A stretch of DNA of 64,000 bases from Marinobacter sp. SS21 (GCF_028369065.1 NZ_JAQNDA010000012.1:1-64000), one strand, 5' to 3'; positions 27,200 to 41,141 are shown, counted from the first letter of the stretch. The notes: generated by a model not told the origin, from the letters alone. Program-made: numbers and translations.

Positions 27200-28153
27200 A
27201 TGAATCCGAATTATCTGGACTTTGAACAGCCAATCGCCGATCTCGAAGCCAAGATCGAAGAGCTTCGGATGGTGGGGAACGACACCGATATCAACATCAA
27301 TGATGAGATCAACCGGCTCAAGAGCAAGAGTACGAGTCTCACCGAGAGCATCTTCTCCGACCTGCAACCCTGGGATATTGCCCGCTTGGCCCGCCATCCG
27401 CGCCGCCCCTATACCCAGGACTACATCGACCTGATGTTCGACGATTTCGACGAATTCCACGGCGATCGGAAATACGCCGACGACCTGTCCATTATTGGCG
27501 GCACGGCTCGGCTTGACGGTAAACCGGTGATGGTGATTGGTCACCAGAAGGGGCGGGAAGTGCGCGACAAGGTCAAGCGCAATTTCGGCATGCCGCGCCC
27601 GGAAGGCTATCGCAAGGCCCTGCGACTGATGGAAATGGCCGAACGTTTCAACATGCCAATCCTGACCTTTATCGACACGCCGGGGGCCTACCCGGGCATC
27701 GGCGCCGAGGAGCGAGGCCAGAGTGAGGCCATCGCCTACAACCTGGCTGTCATGTCCCGGCTCAAGACCCCGGTCATTTCTACGGTGATTGGCGAGGGCG
27801 GCTCCGGCGGGGCGCTGGCCATTGGCGTCTGCGATCACCTCTATATGCTGCAGTACTCCACCTATGCGGTCATTTCGCCAGAAGGTTGTGCTTCTATCCT
27901 CTGGAAGAGCGCGGAGTACGCGGCCCAGGCCGCCGAAGCCATGGGAGTGACGGCCGATCGGCTCAAGGATCTTGGGTTGGCGGACAACGTCATTCCGGAG
28001 CCACTGGGCGGAGCACATCGCAGTCCAGAAGACATGGCCGTCTCACTCAAGGCGGCATTGGTCAGTGGCGTGGATGAATTGCAGCGGCTACCGACCGATG
28101 AGTTGGTGGCTCGTCGCTACGAGCGCCTGACACGCTATGACACGGGGCGGTAA
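27200..28153 (+). CDS. accA: Acetyl-CoA carboxylase carboxyltransferase alpha subunit
   Basis: The 317-residue protein matches AccA in length (E. coli 319) and sequence, with [21 protein letters not shown] at the start and the crotonase-type core [20 protein letters not shown] and [19 protein letters not shown]. With AccD it transfers the carboxyl group from biotin to acetyl-CoA, the first committed step of fatty-acid synthesis. It overlaps the tilS start by 17 bases, so the two are co-expressed. Confidence 0.98.
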   Translation: MNPNYLDFEQPIADLEAKIEELRMVGNDTDININDEINRLKSKSTSLTESIFSDLQPWDIARLARHPRRPYTQDYIDLMFDDFDEFHGDRKYADDLSIIGGTARLDGKPVMVIGHQKGREVRDKVKRNFGMPRPEGYRKALRLMEMAERFNMPILTFIDTPGAYPGIGAEERGQSEAIAYNLAVMSRLKTPVISTVIGEGGSGGALAIGVCDHLYMLQYSTYAVISPEGCASILWKSAEYAAQAAEAMGVTADRLKDLGLADNVIPEPLGGAHRSPEDMAVSLKAALVSGVDELQRLPTDELVARRYERLTRYDTGR

Positions 28154-29477
28154 AGTCCGCCCCGCAGATTTCTCTTGGCCTGACGTCCTGACCACCCCGG
28201 TGATGGCTTGTCAGGCCGAGTCGCCAGTATTCATTGCCCTCAGCGGTGGGCTCGATTCCACCGTGTTGCTGCATGTGGCCGCACACTGCCTGCCGCCCTC
28301 CGCCCAGCTCACCGCCGTTCACGTCAATCATCAGTTGCAGGTCAATGCCAGCGAAACCGAAGCTCTGTGCCGGCGGCAATGTGAGGCGCTTGGCGTTGGA
28401 TTCGTGAGTCGGCCAGTGTCGGTCGCCCACGGAAAAGCGGGGGCGGGTGGCCTGGAAGAAGCCGCCCGCGATGCGCGTTATCGAGTGTTCGAACAGCTGC
28501 TCGCTGGCGGCGGCGTGCTGCTGATGGCCCACCACCGGGACGACCAGGCGGAAACGGTGCTGTTTCGCCTGCTACGGGGGTCCGGTGTAGCAGGTCTGGC
28601 GGGTATGCCGGCACGTAGACCGCTGGGGCGGGGCTGGCTGGTGCGACCGTTCCTCCAAATTGACCGTGCCCAGTTGCGGGTCTGGGGCGAAGCTGCCGGC
28701 ATCCGCTGGAGCGATGATCCGAGCAATACCGACCAGCGTTTTGACCGTAATTTCCTCCGTCATGCCATCCTGCCCACGCTCAAGCGCCGATGGCCCACCC
28801 TGTTGGCCCGGCTTGACGCCTCCGCCACCGCCTGCCGGGAAGCCGCCGAGCTGTCCGAGTCCCTGGCGCGGTTGCACTTCGCCTCGGTGGGCACGAAGGA
28901 GGGGGGCCTGGTGGTGGACAAGCTGGCATCCCTTTCCCGGTCTGAGCAAAAAAACCTGCTACGCTGGTGGATAGCCCGGGCCGGGTATCGAGTGCCCGAG
29001 TTGAAGGACTGGTCTGCCGTGGTGGCGGATTTTATGGCTGCCGGGCGAGACCGGGCACCGGAGTTGCGCGGGGATGGTTTCGTGGTCAGGCGGTTTCGTG
29101 GGCGGCTCCATCTGGTGGCCGATCGGGCCGAAATGCCGGCGGCCGTGGATTGCCTGAAGCCGGGTGAGTCGGTCCGCTGGGATGCACTGCGAATCACTCT
29201 GCATCGGGTCGATGCCGGGTGTAAGCAAATACCGAAAATCCGGGTAGGCCTTCGTCAGGGTGGCGAGCGCTTCCGGCCAACCTCCGGTGGCCCCTCGAAG
29301 TCCCTGAAAACCTGGTTGCAGGAACAGGCGATACCGCCCTGGCAGCGGGCGCGGTTACCGCTTTTCTACGAGCGGGATGAGTTGGTCGGCATCGGTTGCC
29401 TCTGGTTGTCTCCCCGGTTCTGTGGAGCCGTTCCCGAGAGTGGCTGGCAGATCGTTGTGGAGCGGGATTGTGATTGA
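28137..29477 (+). CDS. tilS: tRNA(Ile)-lysidine synthetase
   Basis: The 446-residue protein has the N-type ATP pyrophosphatase loop [11 protein letters not shown], the second motif [21 protein letters not shown], and the TilS central and C-terminal substrate-binding domains. It converts C34 of the CAU-anticodon tRNA(Ile) to lysidine, so that the tRNA reads AUA. The ATG at 28137 lies inside the end of accA; a later ATG at 28203 would remove part of the usual N-terminal strand. The gene is essential in almost all bacteria. Confidence 0.95.
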   Translation: MTRGGKVRPADFSWPDVLTTPVMACQAESPVFIALSGGLDSTVLLHVAAHCLPPSAQLTAVHVNHQLQVNASETEALCRRQCEALGVGFVSRPVSVAHGKAGAGGLEEAARDARYRVFEQLLAGGGVLLMAHHRDDQAETVLFRLLRGSGVAGLAGMPARRPLGRGWLVRPFLQIDRAQLRVWGEAAGIRWSDDPSNTDQRFDRNFLRHAILPTLKRRWPTLLARLDASATACREAAELSESLARLHFASVGTKEGGLVVDKLASLSRSEQKNLLRWWIARAGYRVPELKDWSAVVADFMAAGRDRAPELRGDGFVVRRFRGRLHLVADRAEMPAAVDCLKPGESVRWDALRITLHRVDAGCKQIPKIRVGLRQGGERFRPTSGGPSKSLKTWLQEQAIPPWQRARLPLFYERDELVGIGCLWLSPRFCGAVPESGWQIVVERDCD

Positions 29478-29522
29478 GAACACAGGGCGGTTCTGGTAGT
29501 CTGGCGTCCCATCTTGAGATGA

Positions 29523-31193
<1,671 letters not shown>

Positions 31194-31207
31194 GCGCATA
31201 AGGGTTG

Positions 31208-31238
31208 ACGCCGACGTGGGTGACCGCGTCGGCGTTTT
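31208..31238 (+). terminator. Probable terminator between pyrG and kdsA
   Basis: A 9-bp perfect stem (31208-31216 with 31227-31235) has a 10-nt loop and is followed by TTT. The tail is short, so termination may be partial and allow read-through into kdsA. Confidence 0.6.
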
Positions 31239-31245
31239 GGGTTAG

Positions 31246-32121
<876 letters not shown>

Positions 32122-32165
32122 CCGGTGTCGCCGAAATAATTCTTAGTGCTTATGAACCGAACTGA

Positions 32166-33482
<1,317 letters not shown>

Positions 33483-33494
33483 GTTCGAAATTTC

Positions 33495-33515
33495 GCCCAG
33501 CTGAGCAGGCTGGGC
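33495..33515 (+). terminator. Hairpin after eno, possible terminator
   Basis: A 7-bp perfect stem (GCCCAGC with GCTGGGC) with a 7-nt loop begins 13 bases after the eno stop codon. The following bases are not T-rich, so it may only stabilise the eno mRNA end. Confidence 0.4.
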
Positions 33516-33612
33516 TAGACTCGTGAGGCTGCTGTTTATTTTTGGAGGTTAAACTCCGGGATGCGGCAGCCTTTGTCCATGCTCTGGACCGGGAAAATCC
33601 AAGAGATTTGCC

Positions 33613-33885
33613 ATGAAGGTTTTGTGGTCTGTCATGATCGTGCTGATTCTCCTGCTACAGGTGCGCCTGTGGGTTGGTGAGGGCAGCTTTGCGCAGGTCT
33701 GGAGCCTTCGGGAAGCCATCGCCGAGCAGCTTGCCGAAAACGCGACCCTGGCGGCCCGCAACGAGCAGCTGTACGCAGAGGTTCGCAACCTGCGCAGCGA
33801 GCAGGGAGCGATTGAAGAGCGGGCGCGGATGAATCTGGGTCTGATTCGACAAGACGAAACCTTCTACCTGGTGGTGGAGCCCTGA
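33613..33885 (+). CDS. ftsB: Cell division protein FtsB
   Basis: The 90-residue protein has one N-terminal membrane helix (about 4-20) and a periplasmic coiled coil (about 28-66) ending in the typical EERARMNLGLIRQDETFYLVVE block. FtsB joins FtsL and FtsQ in the divisome and helps activate septal wall synthesis. Its place between eno and ispD is conserved across gammaproteobacteria. Confidence 0.95.
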   Translation: MKVLWSVMIVLILLLQVRLWVGEGSFAQVWSLREAIAEQLAENATLAARNEQLYAEVRNLRSEQGAIEERARMNLGLIRQDETFYLVVEP

Positions 33886-33937
33886 ATCCCGGACTTTCCC
33901 GACGTCACTGCCGGTCGCACAGATCTTGAACCCTCCT

Positions 33938-34675
33938 ATGAATAAGCCTCGTTTTTGGCTGGTGATTCCAGCCGCCGGTATCGGTCAACGCATGCAGGCC
34001 GGCTGTCCGAAGCAGTACCTCCGCATCCGGGGCCGTTACATCCTCGACATTACCGTTTCCCGATTGCTCGCCTTTGCCAATTTTGTAGACTGTGCCGACT
34101 TTGCCGGATGTATGATCGCGCTGCATCCAGACGATGAGTGCTGGGCCAATACGGAGACCAGCGGGGACCGTCGGGTTTCCAGCTGCACCGGTGGGCGGGA
34201 ACGGGCCGATTCGGTGCAGGCCGCGTTGCAGGCGTTGAGCGGCCGGGCTGATGCCGGGGACTGGGTGCTGGTACACGATGTGGCACGCCCCTGTGTCAGT
34301 CGCGAGGACCTCCACCGCCTGCTGTCGTCGCTGGCGGACCACCCTACCGGCGGGCTGTTGGCGGCCCCGGTCACCGATACCCTGAAGCGGGTTCGCCGTG
34401 GCGGGACAAACGTAGACGGAACCGAGGACCGCAGTGGCCTGTGGCGGGCTCTCACCCCCCAAATGTTCCGCTACGAGGCTTTGAGCCGAGCGCTGCGCCA
34501 GGCCGAGGCCAACCACCAGCCTGTGACTGACGAGGCCTCCGCCATGGAAATGGCCGGCAGCACGCCGCAAGTGGTGGAGGGGCGTCCGGACAACATCAAG
34601 ATCACGGTGCCCGCCGATCTGGCCCTGGCGGAATTCATTCTCGGGCAGCTTGACCGTAACGATCACAGTCATTGA
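33938..34675 (+). CDS. ispD: 2-C-methyl-D-erythritol 4-phosphate cytidylyltransferase
   Basis: The 245-residue enzyme attaches CMP to methylerythritol phosphate in the MEP isoprenoid pathway. The nucleotide-binding start [18 protein letters not shown], the central [11 protein letters not shown] and the late [12 protein letters not shown] are present. An in-frame TTG 12 bases upstream is possible, but the ATG at 33938 fits the family. It runs with ispF, a neighbour two steps later in the pathway. Confidence 0.96.
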   Translation: MNKPRFWLVIPAAGIGQRMQAGCPKQYLRIRGRYILDITVSRLLAFANFVDCADFAGCMIALHPDDECWANTETSGDRRVSSCTGGRERADSVQAALQALSGRADAGDWVLVHDVARPCVSREDLHRLLSSLADHPTGGLLAAPVTDTLKRVRRGGTNVDGTEDRSGLWRALTPQMFRYEALSRALRQAEANHQPVTDEASAMEMAGSTPQVVEGRPDNIKITVPADLALAEFILGQLDRNDHSH

Positions 34676-34689
34676 ATCAGGAGAGCGAC

Positions 34690-35169
34690 ATGCGGATTGG
34701 GCAGGGTTATGACGTCCACGCGTTCTGCGAAGGCGACCACGTTATATTGGGCGGGGTCACCATTCCCTATGAGCTTGGGCTCAAGGCGCATTCCGATGGC
34801 GATGTGCTGCTGCACGCGCTGGCCGATGCGTTGCTCGGCGCCGTCGCGTTGGGGGATATCGGGCACCTGTTTCCAGATACCAGTGATGAATGGGCCGGCG
34901 CCGACAGCCGGGAATTATTGCGCACGGTGATGGCCCGGGTTAGCGGGGCAGGGTATCGGGTGGTGAATGTAGATGCCACCGTCATTGCACAGGCCCCCAA
35001 GATGGCACCGCACGTAACCGCCATGCGGCAAAACATCGCAGCGGATCTGGCCCTGGAGATGGGCTGTGTCAGTGTCAAGGCGACCACGACCGAAAAACTG
35101 GGTTTTACCGGCCGCAAGGAAGGTATCGCCTGTCAGGCCATTTGCCTGCTCGAGGCGTGCCAGTCATGA
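34690..35169 (+). CDS. ispF: 2-C-methyl-D-erythritol 2,4-cyclodiphosphate synthase
   Basis: The 159-residue trimeric enzyme closes the cyclic diphosphate in the MEP pathway. The metal-binding GQGYDVHAF, the [17 protein letters not shown] block, and [18 protein letters not shown] are intact. A start six codons upstream would overlap the ispD stop, but AGGAG at 34679-34683 sits 6 bases before the ATG at 34690, so that start is preferred. Confidence 0.97.
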   Translation: MRIGQGYDVHAFCEGDHVILGGVTIPYELGLKAHSDGDVLLHALADALLGAVALGDIGHLFPDTSDEWAGADSRELLRTVMARVSGAGYRVVNVDATVIAQAPKMAPHVTAMRQNIAADLALEMGCVSVKATTTEKLGFTGRKEGIACQAICLLEACQS

Positions 35170-36221
35170 CCGAGGCGCAGCGTTCTTGGCAGTTGGAATG
35201 GCCGGCGGTGCCTGGTCGGGTGGCGAGTGCGGTCCTGAAGGCGGCCCCAAGCACCTTTTTCGTCGATGAAGACCTGGGGCTACCCGGTTTCCCCGAGCAG
35301 AACCGGGCCGCGGAACGTGAGGTCGGCGGTGCGGGTGAGCACCTGTGCCTTCGGTTGGAGAAGGTTGGCGATAACACCGAGTTTGTTGCTCGACAACTGG
35401 CTCGCCTGGCGGGGTGCCGGGATCAGGACATCGGTTTCTGCGGGCTGAAGGATCGTCATGCCGTCACCCGCCAGTGGTTCAGCGTCTACCGGCCCGGCCG
35501 GGAGGCGGATGACCCGGCCTTTCTCGCCGAGGTGGCCGGGCATTGGACGTTGCTCGGGGCGCATCGTTACGTAAAGAAACTGCGCCGGGGCGAACATCGA
35601 GGTAACTTCTTTGAGATCACGCTACTCGATGTGGTGGGAGACCCTCAACACATCGACACGGCGCTGGCGCAGGTGGCCGCTCAGGGCTGTCCGAATTACT
35701 ATGGCGCACAGCGTTTTGGTCGCGGCGGCAGTAACCTGGAGCGGGCGATCAGGCTAGACCCCCAGCGTCATCGGCGTGGCCGGCGCAAGGGGCGGGACCA
35801 TCACCGCCAGGGATTGTATTTTTCGGCCGCCCGCTCCTGGTTGTTCAATCAGGTGCTGGCGCGCCGGGTTGAGCAGGACAGCTGGCTTGCTGCCTTGCCG
35901 GGCGAGCCGGTGCCTGGAGCCGTGACTGGGCCACTCTGGGGCGACGGCGGAACCTCCGCCGGCGGCGAGCAGGCGTTGTTGGAGCGAGCGGTGGTCGCGG
36001 AGCACCCGGAGTTGGAGCAGGTATTCTCCGACACCCGCATGAAGCCGGAACGACGGGATCTGGTGCTCCGGCCAAGTCGGTTCTCCTGGCACTGGCCCGA
36101 ACCTACGCGCCTGACCCTGAAGTTTCAGCTGGCGCCCGGACAGTATGCCACCACGCTGCTGGGCAATGTGTTTCAGTTGCAGGATTCCGACGCGACTTCG
36201 GGGCTCGCGGAAGGTCAGTAA
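35166..36221 (+). CDS. truD: tRNA pseudouridine(13) synthase TruD
   Basis: The 351-residue enzyme makes pseudouridine 13 in tRNA(Glu). The catalytic Asp lies in [16 protein letters not shown], and [14 protein letters not shown] is the second family motif. The ATG at 35166 overlaps the ispF stop as ATGA and removes eight non-conserved residues of the longer frame. The order ispF-truD-surE-pcm is standard. Confidence 0.96.
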   Translation: MTEAQRSWQLEWPAVPGRVASAVLKAAPSTFFVDEDLGLPGFPEQNRAAEREVGGAGEHLCLRLEKVGDNTEFVARQLARLAGCRDQDIGFCGLKDRHAVTRQWFSVYRPGREADDPAFLAEVAGHWTLLGAHRYVKKLRRGEHRGNFFEITLLDVVGDPQHIDTALAQVAAQGCPNYYGAQRFGRGGSNLERAIRLDPQRHRRGRRKGRDHHRQGLYFSAARSWLFNQVLARRVEQDSWLAALPGEPVPGAVTGPLWGDGGTSAGGEQALLERAVVAEHPELEQVFSDTRMKPERRDLVLRPSRFSWHWPEPTRLTLKFQLAPGQYATTLLGNVFQLQDSDATSGLAEGQ

Positions 36222-36326
36222 ACAGGGCATATTATAGGAAGTTCCCGGTTGGCCATTGGCCTCCGGGATATTCGGAACCTGATCGGCAAGCATCGATCTT
36301 GTCGGCGACTATAAAGGAGCCTCTGA

Positions 36327-36371
36327 GTGCCAGAGATGATCCGGAGTTATTCCGAGGCCCCTAAACAATAA
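36327..36371 (+). CDS. Possible 14-residue leader ORF upstream of surE
   Basis: A GTG codon at 36327 is preceded by AAGGAG at a spacing of 7 and opens a frame of 14 codons ending in TAA (MPEMIRSYSEAPKQ). It sits 47 bases before surE and overlaps the 22-bp motif shared with the dnaE-accA gap. It could be a translated leader or a coincidence; the good ribosome site is the only evidence. Confidence 0.25.
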   Translation: MPEMIRSYSEAPKQ

Positions 36372-36417
36372 TCCGCAACCGGCCGATGGCGCTGGTTGAA
36401 GGCTAGCGGAGAAAATC

Positions 36418-37167
36418 GTGCGTATTCTGTTGTCCAACGATGACGGCGTTCACTCGCCCGGGCTTCTGGCTCTTTATGAAGGGTTGGAGGGCATGGGCGA
36501 CCTGGAGGTGGTTGCACCGGATCGAGACCACAGCGGGGCCAGCAATGCCCTGACCCTCAATCGCCCCCTGACCGTCGAGCAGCTTTCCAATGGCTTCCGT
36601 TCGGTGGATGGGACGCCGACGGACTGTGTCCACCTGGCGGTCAATGGCCTGTTCGAGCAGAGTTTCGACCGGGTAATATCCGGAATCAACACCCACGCCA
36701 ATCTGGGTGACGACGTTATCTACTCGGGCACGGTTGCCGCGGCAACGGAAGGGCGCCACCTGGGTCTGCCCGCCATTGCGGTGTCTCTGGCCAACGCTGG
36801 CCACTTCCATTACGACACCGCGGCCCGGGTGGTACGGTTGCTGTTGCAGCAGGATAAACCGCTGGCGCTGGGGCCGCGCTGTATCTTGAACGTCAACGTT
36901 CCGGATCTGCCGTGGACTGAGCTGGCCGGTTTCCGGGTTACCCGCCTGGGCCATCGGACCACCGCTGAGGGTGCGGTGCCAATGACCTGTCCCCGCGGTA
37001 AGCCCCGTTATTGGATCGGCGCGGCCGGAGAGGGCGGAGACGCCGGAGAGGGTACGGATTTTGAGGCCATTCGGCAGGGATATGTTTCCATTACCCCGGT
37101 GCATGTTGATATGACGCGCCACGAGGCGCTATCAAGCCTGAATGACTGGCTTGAGGGGGTGCGCTGA
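36418..37167 (+). CDS. surE: 5'/3'-nucleotidase SurE
   Basis: The 249-residue survival protein begins at GTG with MRILLSNDDGVHSPGL, in which the two Asp residues bind the metal, and has APDRDHSGASNALT and SGINTHANLGDDVIYSGTVAAA. It dephosphorylates nucleoside monophosphates and short polyphosphates. It overlaps pcm by one base. The surE-pcm-nlpD-rpoS order is the classic stationary-phase cluster. Confidence 0.97.
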   Translation: MRILLSNDDGVHSPGLLALYEGLEGMGDLEVVAPDRDHSGASNALTLNRPLTVEQLSNGFRSVDGTPTDCVHLAVNGLFEQSFDRVISGINTHANLGDDVIYSGTVAAATEGRHLGLPAIAVSLANAGHFHYDTAARVVRLLLQQDKPLALGPRCILNVNVPDLPWTELAGFRVTRLGHRTTAEGAVPMTCPRGKPRYWIGAAGEGGDAGEGTDFEAIRQGYVSITPVHVDMTRHEALSSLNDWLEGVR

Positions 37168-37832
37168 TGGTTGAGGAATTGCAGGGCATTGGTATGACAT
37201 CCCGTCGGACCCGGTTACGGCTGGTTCAGCGGTTACGAGATCATGGCATCCGTAATGAACGGGTGCTGGAAGTGATGACGGAAGTTCCCCGTCACATTTT
37301 CCTGGATGAGGCGCTTTCGCACCGCGCCTATGAAGACACCGCGTTGCCTATCGGTTACGGCCAGACTCTGTCGCAACCCTATATCGTTGCCAAAATGACG
37401 GAAATCCTGCTTGAGCATCAACCCGAGCCGCCCAAACGGGTGCTCGAGCTGGGTACCGGGTCCGGCTATCAGACCGCCATCCTCGCCAAACTGGTGGCCG
37501 AGGTGTTCAGCGTGGAGCGGATCAAGCCCCTGCAGGACCGGGCCCGGGACCGACTGCGTAAGCTGTCCCTGCGCAACGCCATCCTGAAACACGCGGATGG
37601 CGGCATAGGCTGGGTGGAGAAGGGCCCCTTTGACGGCATCATTGTGACGGCGGCTCCGAAGGAGTTATCCCGGGAGCTGATGTCGCAACTGGCCGATGGC
37701 GGAATTATGGTGGCGCCGGTCGGCGAGGCACGCCAGATGCTGGTCCGGGTGGTGCGACAGGGAGACCAGTTTGTCACGACTGAAATCGAACCCGTCCGCT
37801 TCGTGCCGCTGTTGGGTGGGGTGGTCCGATGA
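37167..37832 (+). CDS. pcm: Protein-L-isoaspartate O-methyltransferase
   Basis: The 221-residue enzyme repairs isoaspartyl damage in aged proteins using S-adenosylmethionine. SAM motif I is VLELGTGSGYQTAILA, the N-terminal motif is VPRHIFLDEALSHRAYEDTA with the typical GYGQTLSQPYIVA, and the post-motif region is DGIIVTAAP. The start overlaps surE, and its stop overlaps the next gene as ATGA. Confidence 0.97.
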   Translation: MVEELQGIGMTSRRTRLRLVQRLRDHGIRNERVLEVMTEVPRHIFLDEALSHRAYEDTALPIGYGQTLSQPYIVAKMTEILLEHQPEPPKRVLELGTGSGYQTAILAKLVAEVFSVERIKPLQDRARDRLRKLSLRNAILKHADGGIGWVEKGPFDGIIVTAAPKELSRELMSQLADGGIMVAPVGEARQMLVRVVRQGDQFVTTEIEPVRFVPLLGGVVR

Positions 37833-38800
37833 CCGACGTGGGCTCCTGTGAGCGCAATCAGCGTCCGCTGGGGGTGTTCCTGCGCGGGGTGGCGATGGGG
37901 GCTGCCGACATCGTTCCCGGAGTTTCCGGTGGCACCATCGCATTCATCACCGGTATCTATTTCCGTCTACTGACGGCCATCGGCGAGGTGCCGGGCGCGC
38001 TATACAGTGACTTGCTCAGAGGGCGGTTCCAAGCCTTCTGGACACGCTGCGACGGCAACTTCCTGGTGACCCTGCTGGCGGGCATTGTCATTAGCATCGC
38101 CACACTGGCCTCAGGCATCAGCTACCTGTTGGTGGCCTATCCCATTCTGCTCTGGAGTTTTTTCTTCGGCTTGATCGTGGCTTCTGTCTGGCATGTGGCA
38201 CGCCAGGTGCAAAATCTCGAAGGCATTCTGCTGGTGCCGCTGCTGTTCGGCATTGCCTTCGCCTGGTGGGTGACGACCTTGCCTGCGGGACAGGCCTCGC
38301 CAACCGGTCTGGTATTTTTTGGTTCGGGAGCTTTGGCGATCTGCGCCATGATTTTGCCGGGCATCTCCGGCAGCTTCATCCTTGTCATCCTCGGCATGTA
38401 CGCGCCGTTGCTCGCCGCCATCAAGGGAGCCGAACTGGCGGCGCTGGGGTTATTTGCGGTGGGTTGCCTGGCGGGCCTGTTGTCCATCGCCCGGGTGCTG
38501 ACCTGGGCCATTCGTCACTATCACGACCTGGTGCTGGCCGTACTCACCGGGTTTATGGTGGGAGCCCTCAACAAGGTCTGGCCCTGGAAGGAAACGCTCA
38601 GCTGGCGCCTCAATAGCGCCGGCGAGCAGGTGCCTCTGAGCGAAGCCAGTATTTCTCCGCTGCAGTATGCAGAGCTGACCGGTGAACCCTCCCAATGGGG
38701 ACTGGCTTTGCTCTGTGCGATTCTGGGCTTTGCGCTGGTGCTCTTGGTAGAGTGGCTGGGCAAGATGGAAGCCGGGTTGGGCCGTCCCCAGCAATCCTGA
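37829..38800 (+). CDS. DUF368 membrane protein, probable undecaprenyl phosphate transporter
   Basis: The 323-residue protein has about eight to ten membrane helices and the DUF368 repeated signatures GAADIVPGVSGGTIAFITGIY near the start and CAMILPGISGSFILVILGMY in the middle. DUF368 members such as Vibrio cholerae PopT have been shown to help recycle undecaprenyl phosphate across the inner membrane, which suggests a role in cell-wall and surface polysaccharide synthesis. The gene is translationally coupled to pcm. In related genomes a different membrane gene often stands between pcm and nlpD. Confidence 0.9.
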   Translation: MTDVGSCERNQRPLGVFLRGVAMGAADIVPGVSGGTIAFITGIYFRLLTAIGEVPGALYSDLLRGRFQAFWTRCDGNFLVTLLAGIVISIATLASGISYLLVAYPILLWSFFFGLIVASVWHVARQVQNLEGILLVPLLFGIAFAWWVTTLPAGQASPTGLVFFGSGALAICAMILPGISGSFILVILGMYAPLLAAIKGAELAALGLFAVGCLAGLLSIARVLTWAIRHYHDLVLAVLTGFMVGALNKVWPWKETLSWRLNSAGEQVPLSEASISPLQYAELTGEPSQWGLALLCAILGFALVLLVEWLGKMEAGLGRPQQS

Positions 38801-38994
38801 GGGTTCAGCTTGGGGAGGCTGATCCAGATGTTACTATTTGGCCCTTTGTGCTGTTTCTTAAAGTAACAAAGGTGATGGGGTGTAACTTGGTTTTGCCCAG
38901 GAAATGTGCAATAAATTAGTAAGTTATTGGATGTAGTTTAGATGGCGCCGTATTTTTTATACTAATTAGAAATATTAAAGGTGTTTTTATATTT
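38801..38994 (+). promoter_or_regulatory. AT-rich gap with predicted nlpD-rpoS promoter
   Basis: This 194-bp gap is visibly AT-richer than the window around it. TATACT at 38958-38963 is a good -10 box, and the flanking TTATACTAAT also fits sigma-S-type promoters. No strong -35 is seen at 17 bases. An inverted repeat (38843-38849 with 38866-38872) lies upstream. Transcription would cover nlpD and rpoS. No gene was found in the gap. Confidence 0.5.
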
Positions 38995-39957
38995 GTGTGT
39001 TCGGGGCCTAGACTGATTGCCATTGCCCAGGCTCCCTTCCGCCATTGTTTCGGGGAGGGGACGTCCCGCTGTGGTTTATCTGCCGCATTGGCAACGGGCG
39101 TTCGGGCGGCGGGCCTCGGACTGCTCCTCATCCTCCTGTCCTCGCTCGCTGGCTGTAATACGTCATCAATCTATCAGGACGCTTCCTATAATCCGCCCGT
39201 GTATTGGGGCCAGCACGTCGTTAAACGGGGCGAAACCCTCTACAGCATTGCCTGGCGTTACGGACGAGACTACCGGGAATTGGGCAATGCCAACGGGATT
39301 GCGCCGCCGTACCCTATTCAGGCCGGTCAGGTGCTTAGGTTGGACCTTCGCGGAACGGTAACATCCAGCGGGCAGACTACTTCCAGTAACCGGGGCCAGC
39401 CTGCCCAAACGGCCGAGCGCACCGCGCCGCCGGCAACGACCGGGGCCACTGCCAGAGGCGGTACCAGGGATAGTGCTAGGGATAGTTCCAGGGACAGTTC
39501 CAGGGGCACTACCACAGCAACCGCACCGGTGGTTCCACGCCCCGCGACGTCCACGCCAGCTCCTGGCCGGTCGCAGACCGTCGCCAATATCCAATGGCAC
39601 TGGCCGCACGTTGGCACCGTAATTGCTGGATTTTCAACCTCGGGTAAGGTTAACAAAGGATTGGACATCGCTGGCAATGCCGGTGACCGGATACGGGCAG
39701 CTGCAGCAGGTAGTGTCGTTTATGCTGGAAGTGGGTTGCTTGGGTACGGAAATCTTATTATCGTAAATCATAATGAGCATTACCTCAGCGCTTATGCTCA
39801 CAACCGAACTATCCTGGTGCAGGAAGGGGAGGATGTCGAAGCCGGACAAGTCATCGCCGAGTTGGGGAGTAGCGGAGCAGATCGACCAAAATTGCACTTC
39901 GAGATTAGAAAGAACGGTAATCCGGTCGACCCCGCGCGATACCTACCCCCCCGCTAG
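38995..39957 (+). CDS. nlpD: NlpD-type LysM / degenerate M23 lipoprotein
   Basis: The product is a lipoprotein (LLLILLSSLAGC) with a LysM domain (HVVKRGETLYSIAWRYG), a Pro/Thr/Ser-rich linker and a C-terminal M23 domain (GLDIAGNAGDRIRAAAAG to LHFEIRKNGNPVDPARYL). The first zinc ligand position in GLDIAG is not His, so the domain is probably inactive and works as an activator of the amidase AmiC in daughter-cell separation, as E. coli NlpD does. The linker contains four 12-bp repeats. The start is uncertain: GTG at 38995 is the longest frame, while TTG at 39088 would give a lipoprotein signal of normal length (Cys at 23). An internal rpoS promoter is expected here, as in relatives. Confidence 0.9.
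   Translation: MCSGPRLIAIAQAPFRHCFGEGTSRCGLSAALATGVRAAGLGLLLILLSSLAGCNTSSIYQDASYNPPVYWGQHVVKRGETLYSIAWRYGRDYRELGNANGIAPPYPIQAGQVLRLDLRGTVTSSGQTTSSNRGQPAQTAERTAPPATTGATARGGTRDSARDSSRDSSRGTTTATAPVVPRPATSTPAPGRSQTVANIQWHWPHVGTVIAGFSTSGKVNKGLDIAGNAGDRIRAAAAGSVVYAGSGLLGYGNLIIVNHNEHYLSAYAHNRTILVQEGEDVEAGQVIAELGSSGADRPKLHFEIRKNGNPVDPARYLPPR
39466..39513 (+). repeat. Four 12-bp tandem repeats inside nlpD
   Basis: Four consecutive 12-bp units (AGGGATAGTTCC-like) encode RDSA-RDSS-RDSS-RGTT in the linker between the LysM and M23 domains. The in-frame period keeps the reading frame open whatever the copy number. Confidence 0.9.
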
Positions 39958-40133
39958 CAGTAGTCGCGAGACGCTGGCGCATAGAATACCGCAGATAAAT
40001 GCAGGGTGGTCCGTAAACGACCAGCCGACAAAATGTTCCTGATCTAACAAGAAAACGAAACTTCAGCAGGCGCTTACTAACAGAACAACAACCAGTAAGC
40101 GGAAACAGGGTCATTGAAGGCGGGGCTAGCATT

Positions 40134-41141
40134 ATGTCAGTAGCACATGAAGATCTCATCATCGAGCGCGATTCTGAAGCGGAGGACGCTGAGGAAGAAC
40201 TGATGACCACATCGCCAGACGAAAAGGCATCAACTCAGAACGAGCCAGACACCAAAACAGGCACCAAAACAGACTTTCCAACCCACGGTCGATACCTGGG
40301 TAGCCAAAAACAGCTGGACGCAACCCAGCTCTATCTCAATGAAATTGGTTTCTCGCCACTGTTAACGCCGGAAGAGGAAGTGTACTTCGCCCGGTTGGCC
40401 CGTAAAGGCGAGGAGTCAGGCCGCAAACGGATGATCGAGAGCAACCTCCGGTTAGTGGTCAAAATCGCCCGTCGTTATGTCAATCGTGGCCTCACCCTGC
40501 TGGACCTGATCGAAGAGGGTAATCTCGGTCTGATCCGCGCCGTTGAGAAATTTGATCCGGAACGAGGCTTCCGTTTTTCAACTTACGCCACCTGGTGGAT
40601 TCGTCAGACCATTGAGCGGGCCATCATGAACCAGACCCGCACCATTCGCCTGCCGATTCACGTGGTGAAAGAACTGAATCTGTATCTGCGTGCGGCCAGG
40701 GAGCTAACCCAAAAATTGGATCACGAACCTTCCGCAGAGGAAATTGCGCGGATGGTGGATAAGCCGGTTTCCGATGTTAAGCGCATGCTGGGGCTGAACG
40801 AGCGGGTGGCATCGGTGGACACGCCCATCGGTAGCAGTGGCGAAAAGTCGCTGCTGGATACGGTTGCAGACGAGGGTGCTTCGGATCCGGCCGATTTGCT
40901 TCAGGATAACAACATGTGTTCCTGCATTGAGAGCTGGCTGGATCAGCTCAGCGACAAACAGCAGGAGGTTTTGTCCCGACGCTTCGGATTGCGTGGCTAC
41001 CCTACCAGTACGTTGGAGGAAGTGGGTCAGGAGATAGGCCTGACCCGGGAGCGGGTTCGCCAGATTCAGGTTGAGGCCTTGCGCCGGTTGCGGGAAATTC
41101 TTGAAAAAGAAGGCTTGTCCGGAACCATGCTGTTCAAATAA
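40134..41141 (+). CDS. rpoS: RNA polymerase sigma factor RpoS
   Basis: The 335-residue stationary-phase sigma factor has a variable acidic N terminus, region 1.2 ([20 protein letters not shown]), region 2 ([20 protein letters not shown] and [18 protein letters not shown]), region 3, and region 4.2 with the helix-turn-helix [20 protein letters not shown]. It directs the general stress and stationary-phase response. The 176 bases after nlpD hold no gene and may form its leader. It ends before a strong bidirectional terminator. Confidence 0.98.
   Translation: MSVAHEDLIIERDSEAEDAEEELMTTSPDEKASTQNEPDTKTGTKTDFPTHGRYLGSQKQLDATQLYLNEIGFSPLLTPEEEVYFARLARKGEESGRKRMIESNLRLVVKIARRYVNRGLTLLDLIEEGNLGLIRAVEKFDPERGFRFSTYATWWIRQTIERAIMNQTRTIRLPIHVVKELNLYLRAARELTQKLDHEPSAEEIARMVDKPVSDVKRMLGLNERVASVDTPIGSSGEKSLLDTVADEGASDPADLLQDNNMCSCIESWLDQLSDKQQEVLSRRFGLRGYPTSTLEEVGQEIGLTRERVRQIQVEALRRLREILEKEGLSGTMLFK

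Noticed and set aside
39634-39897. Minus-strand frame inside nlpD
   Set aside because: Overlaps the conserved M23 domain; no ribosome site or domain.
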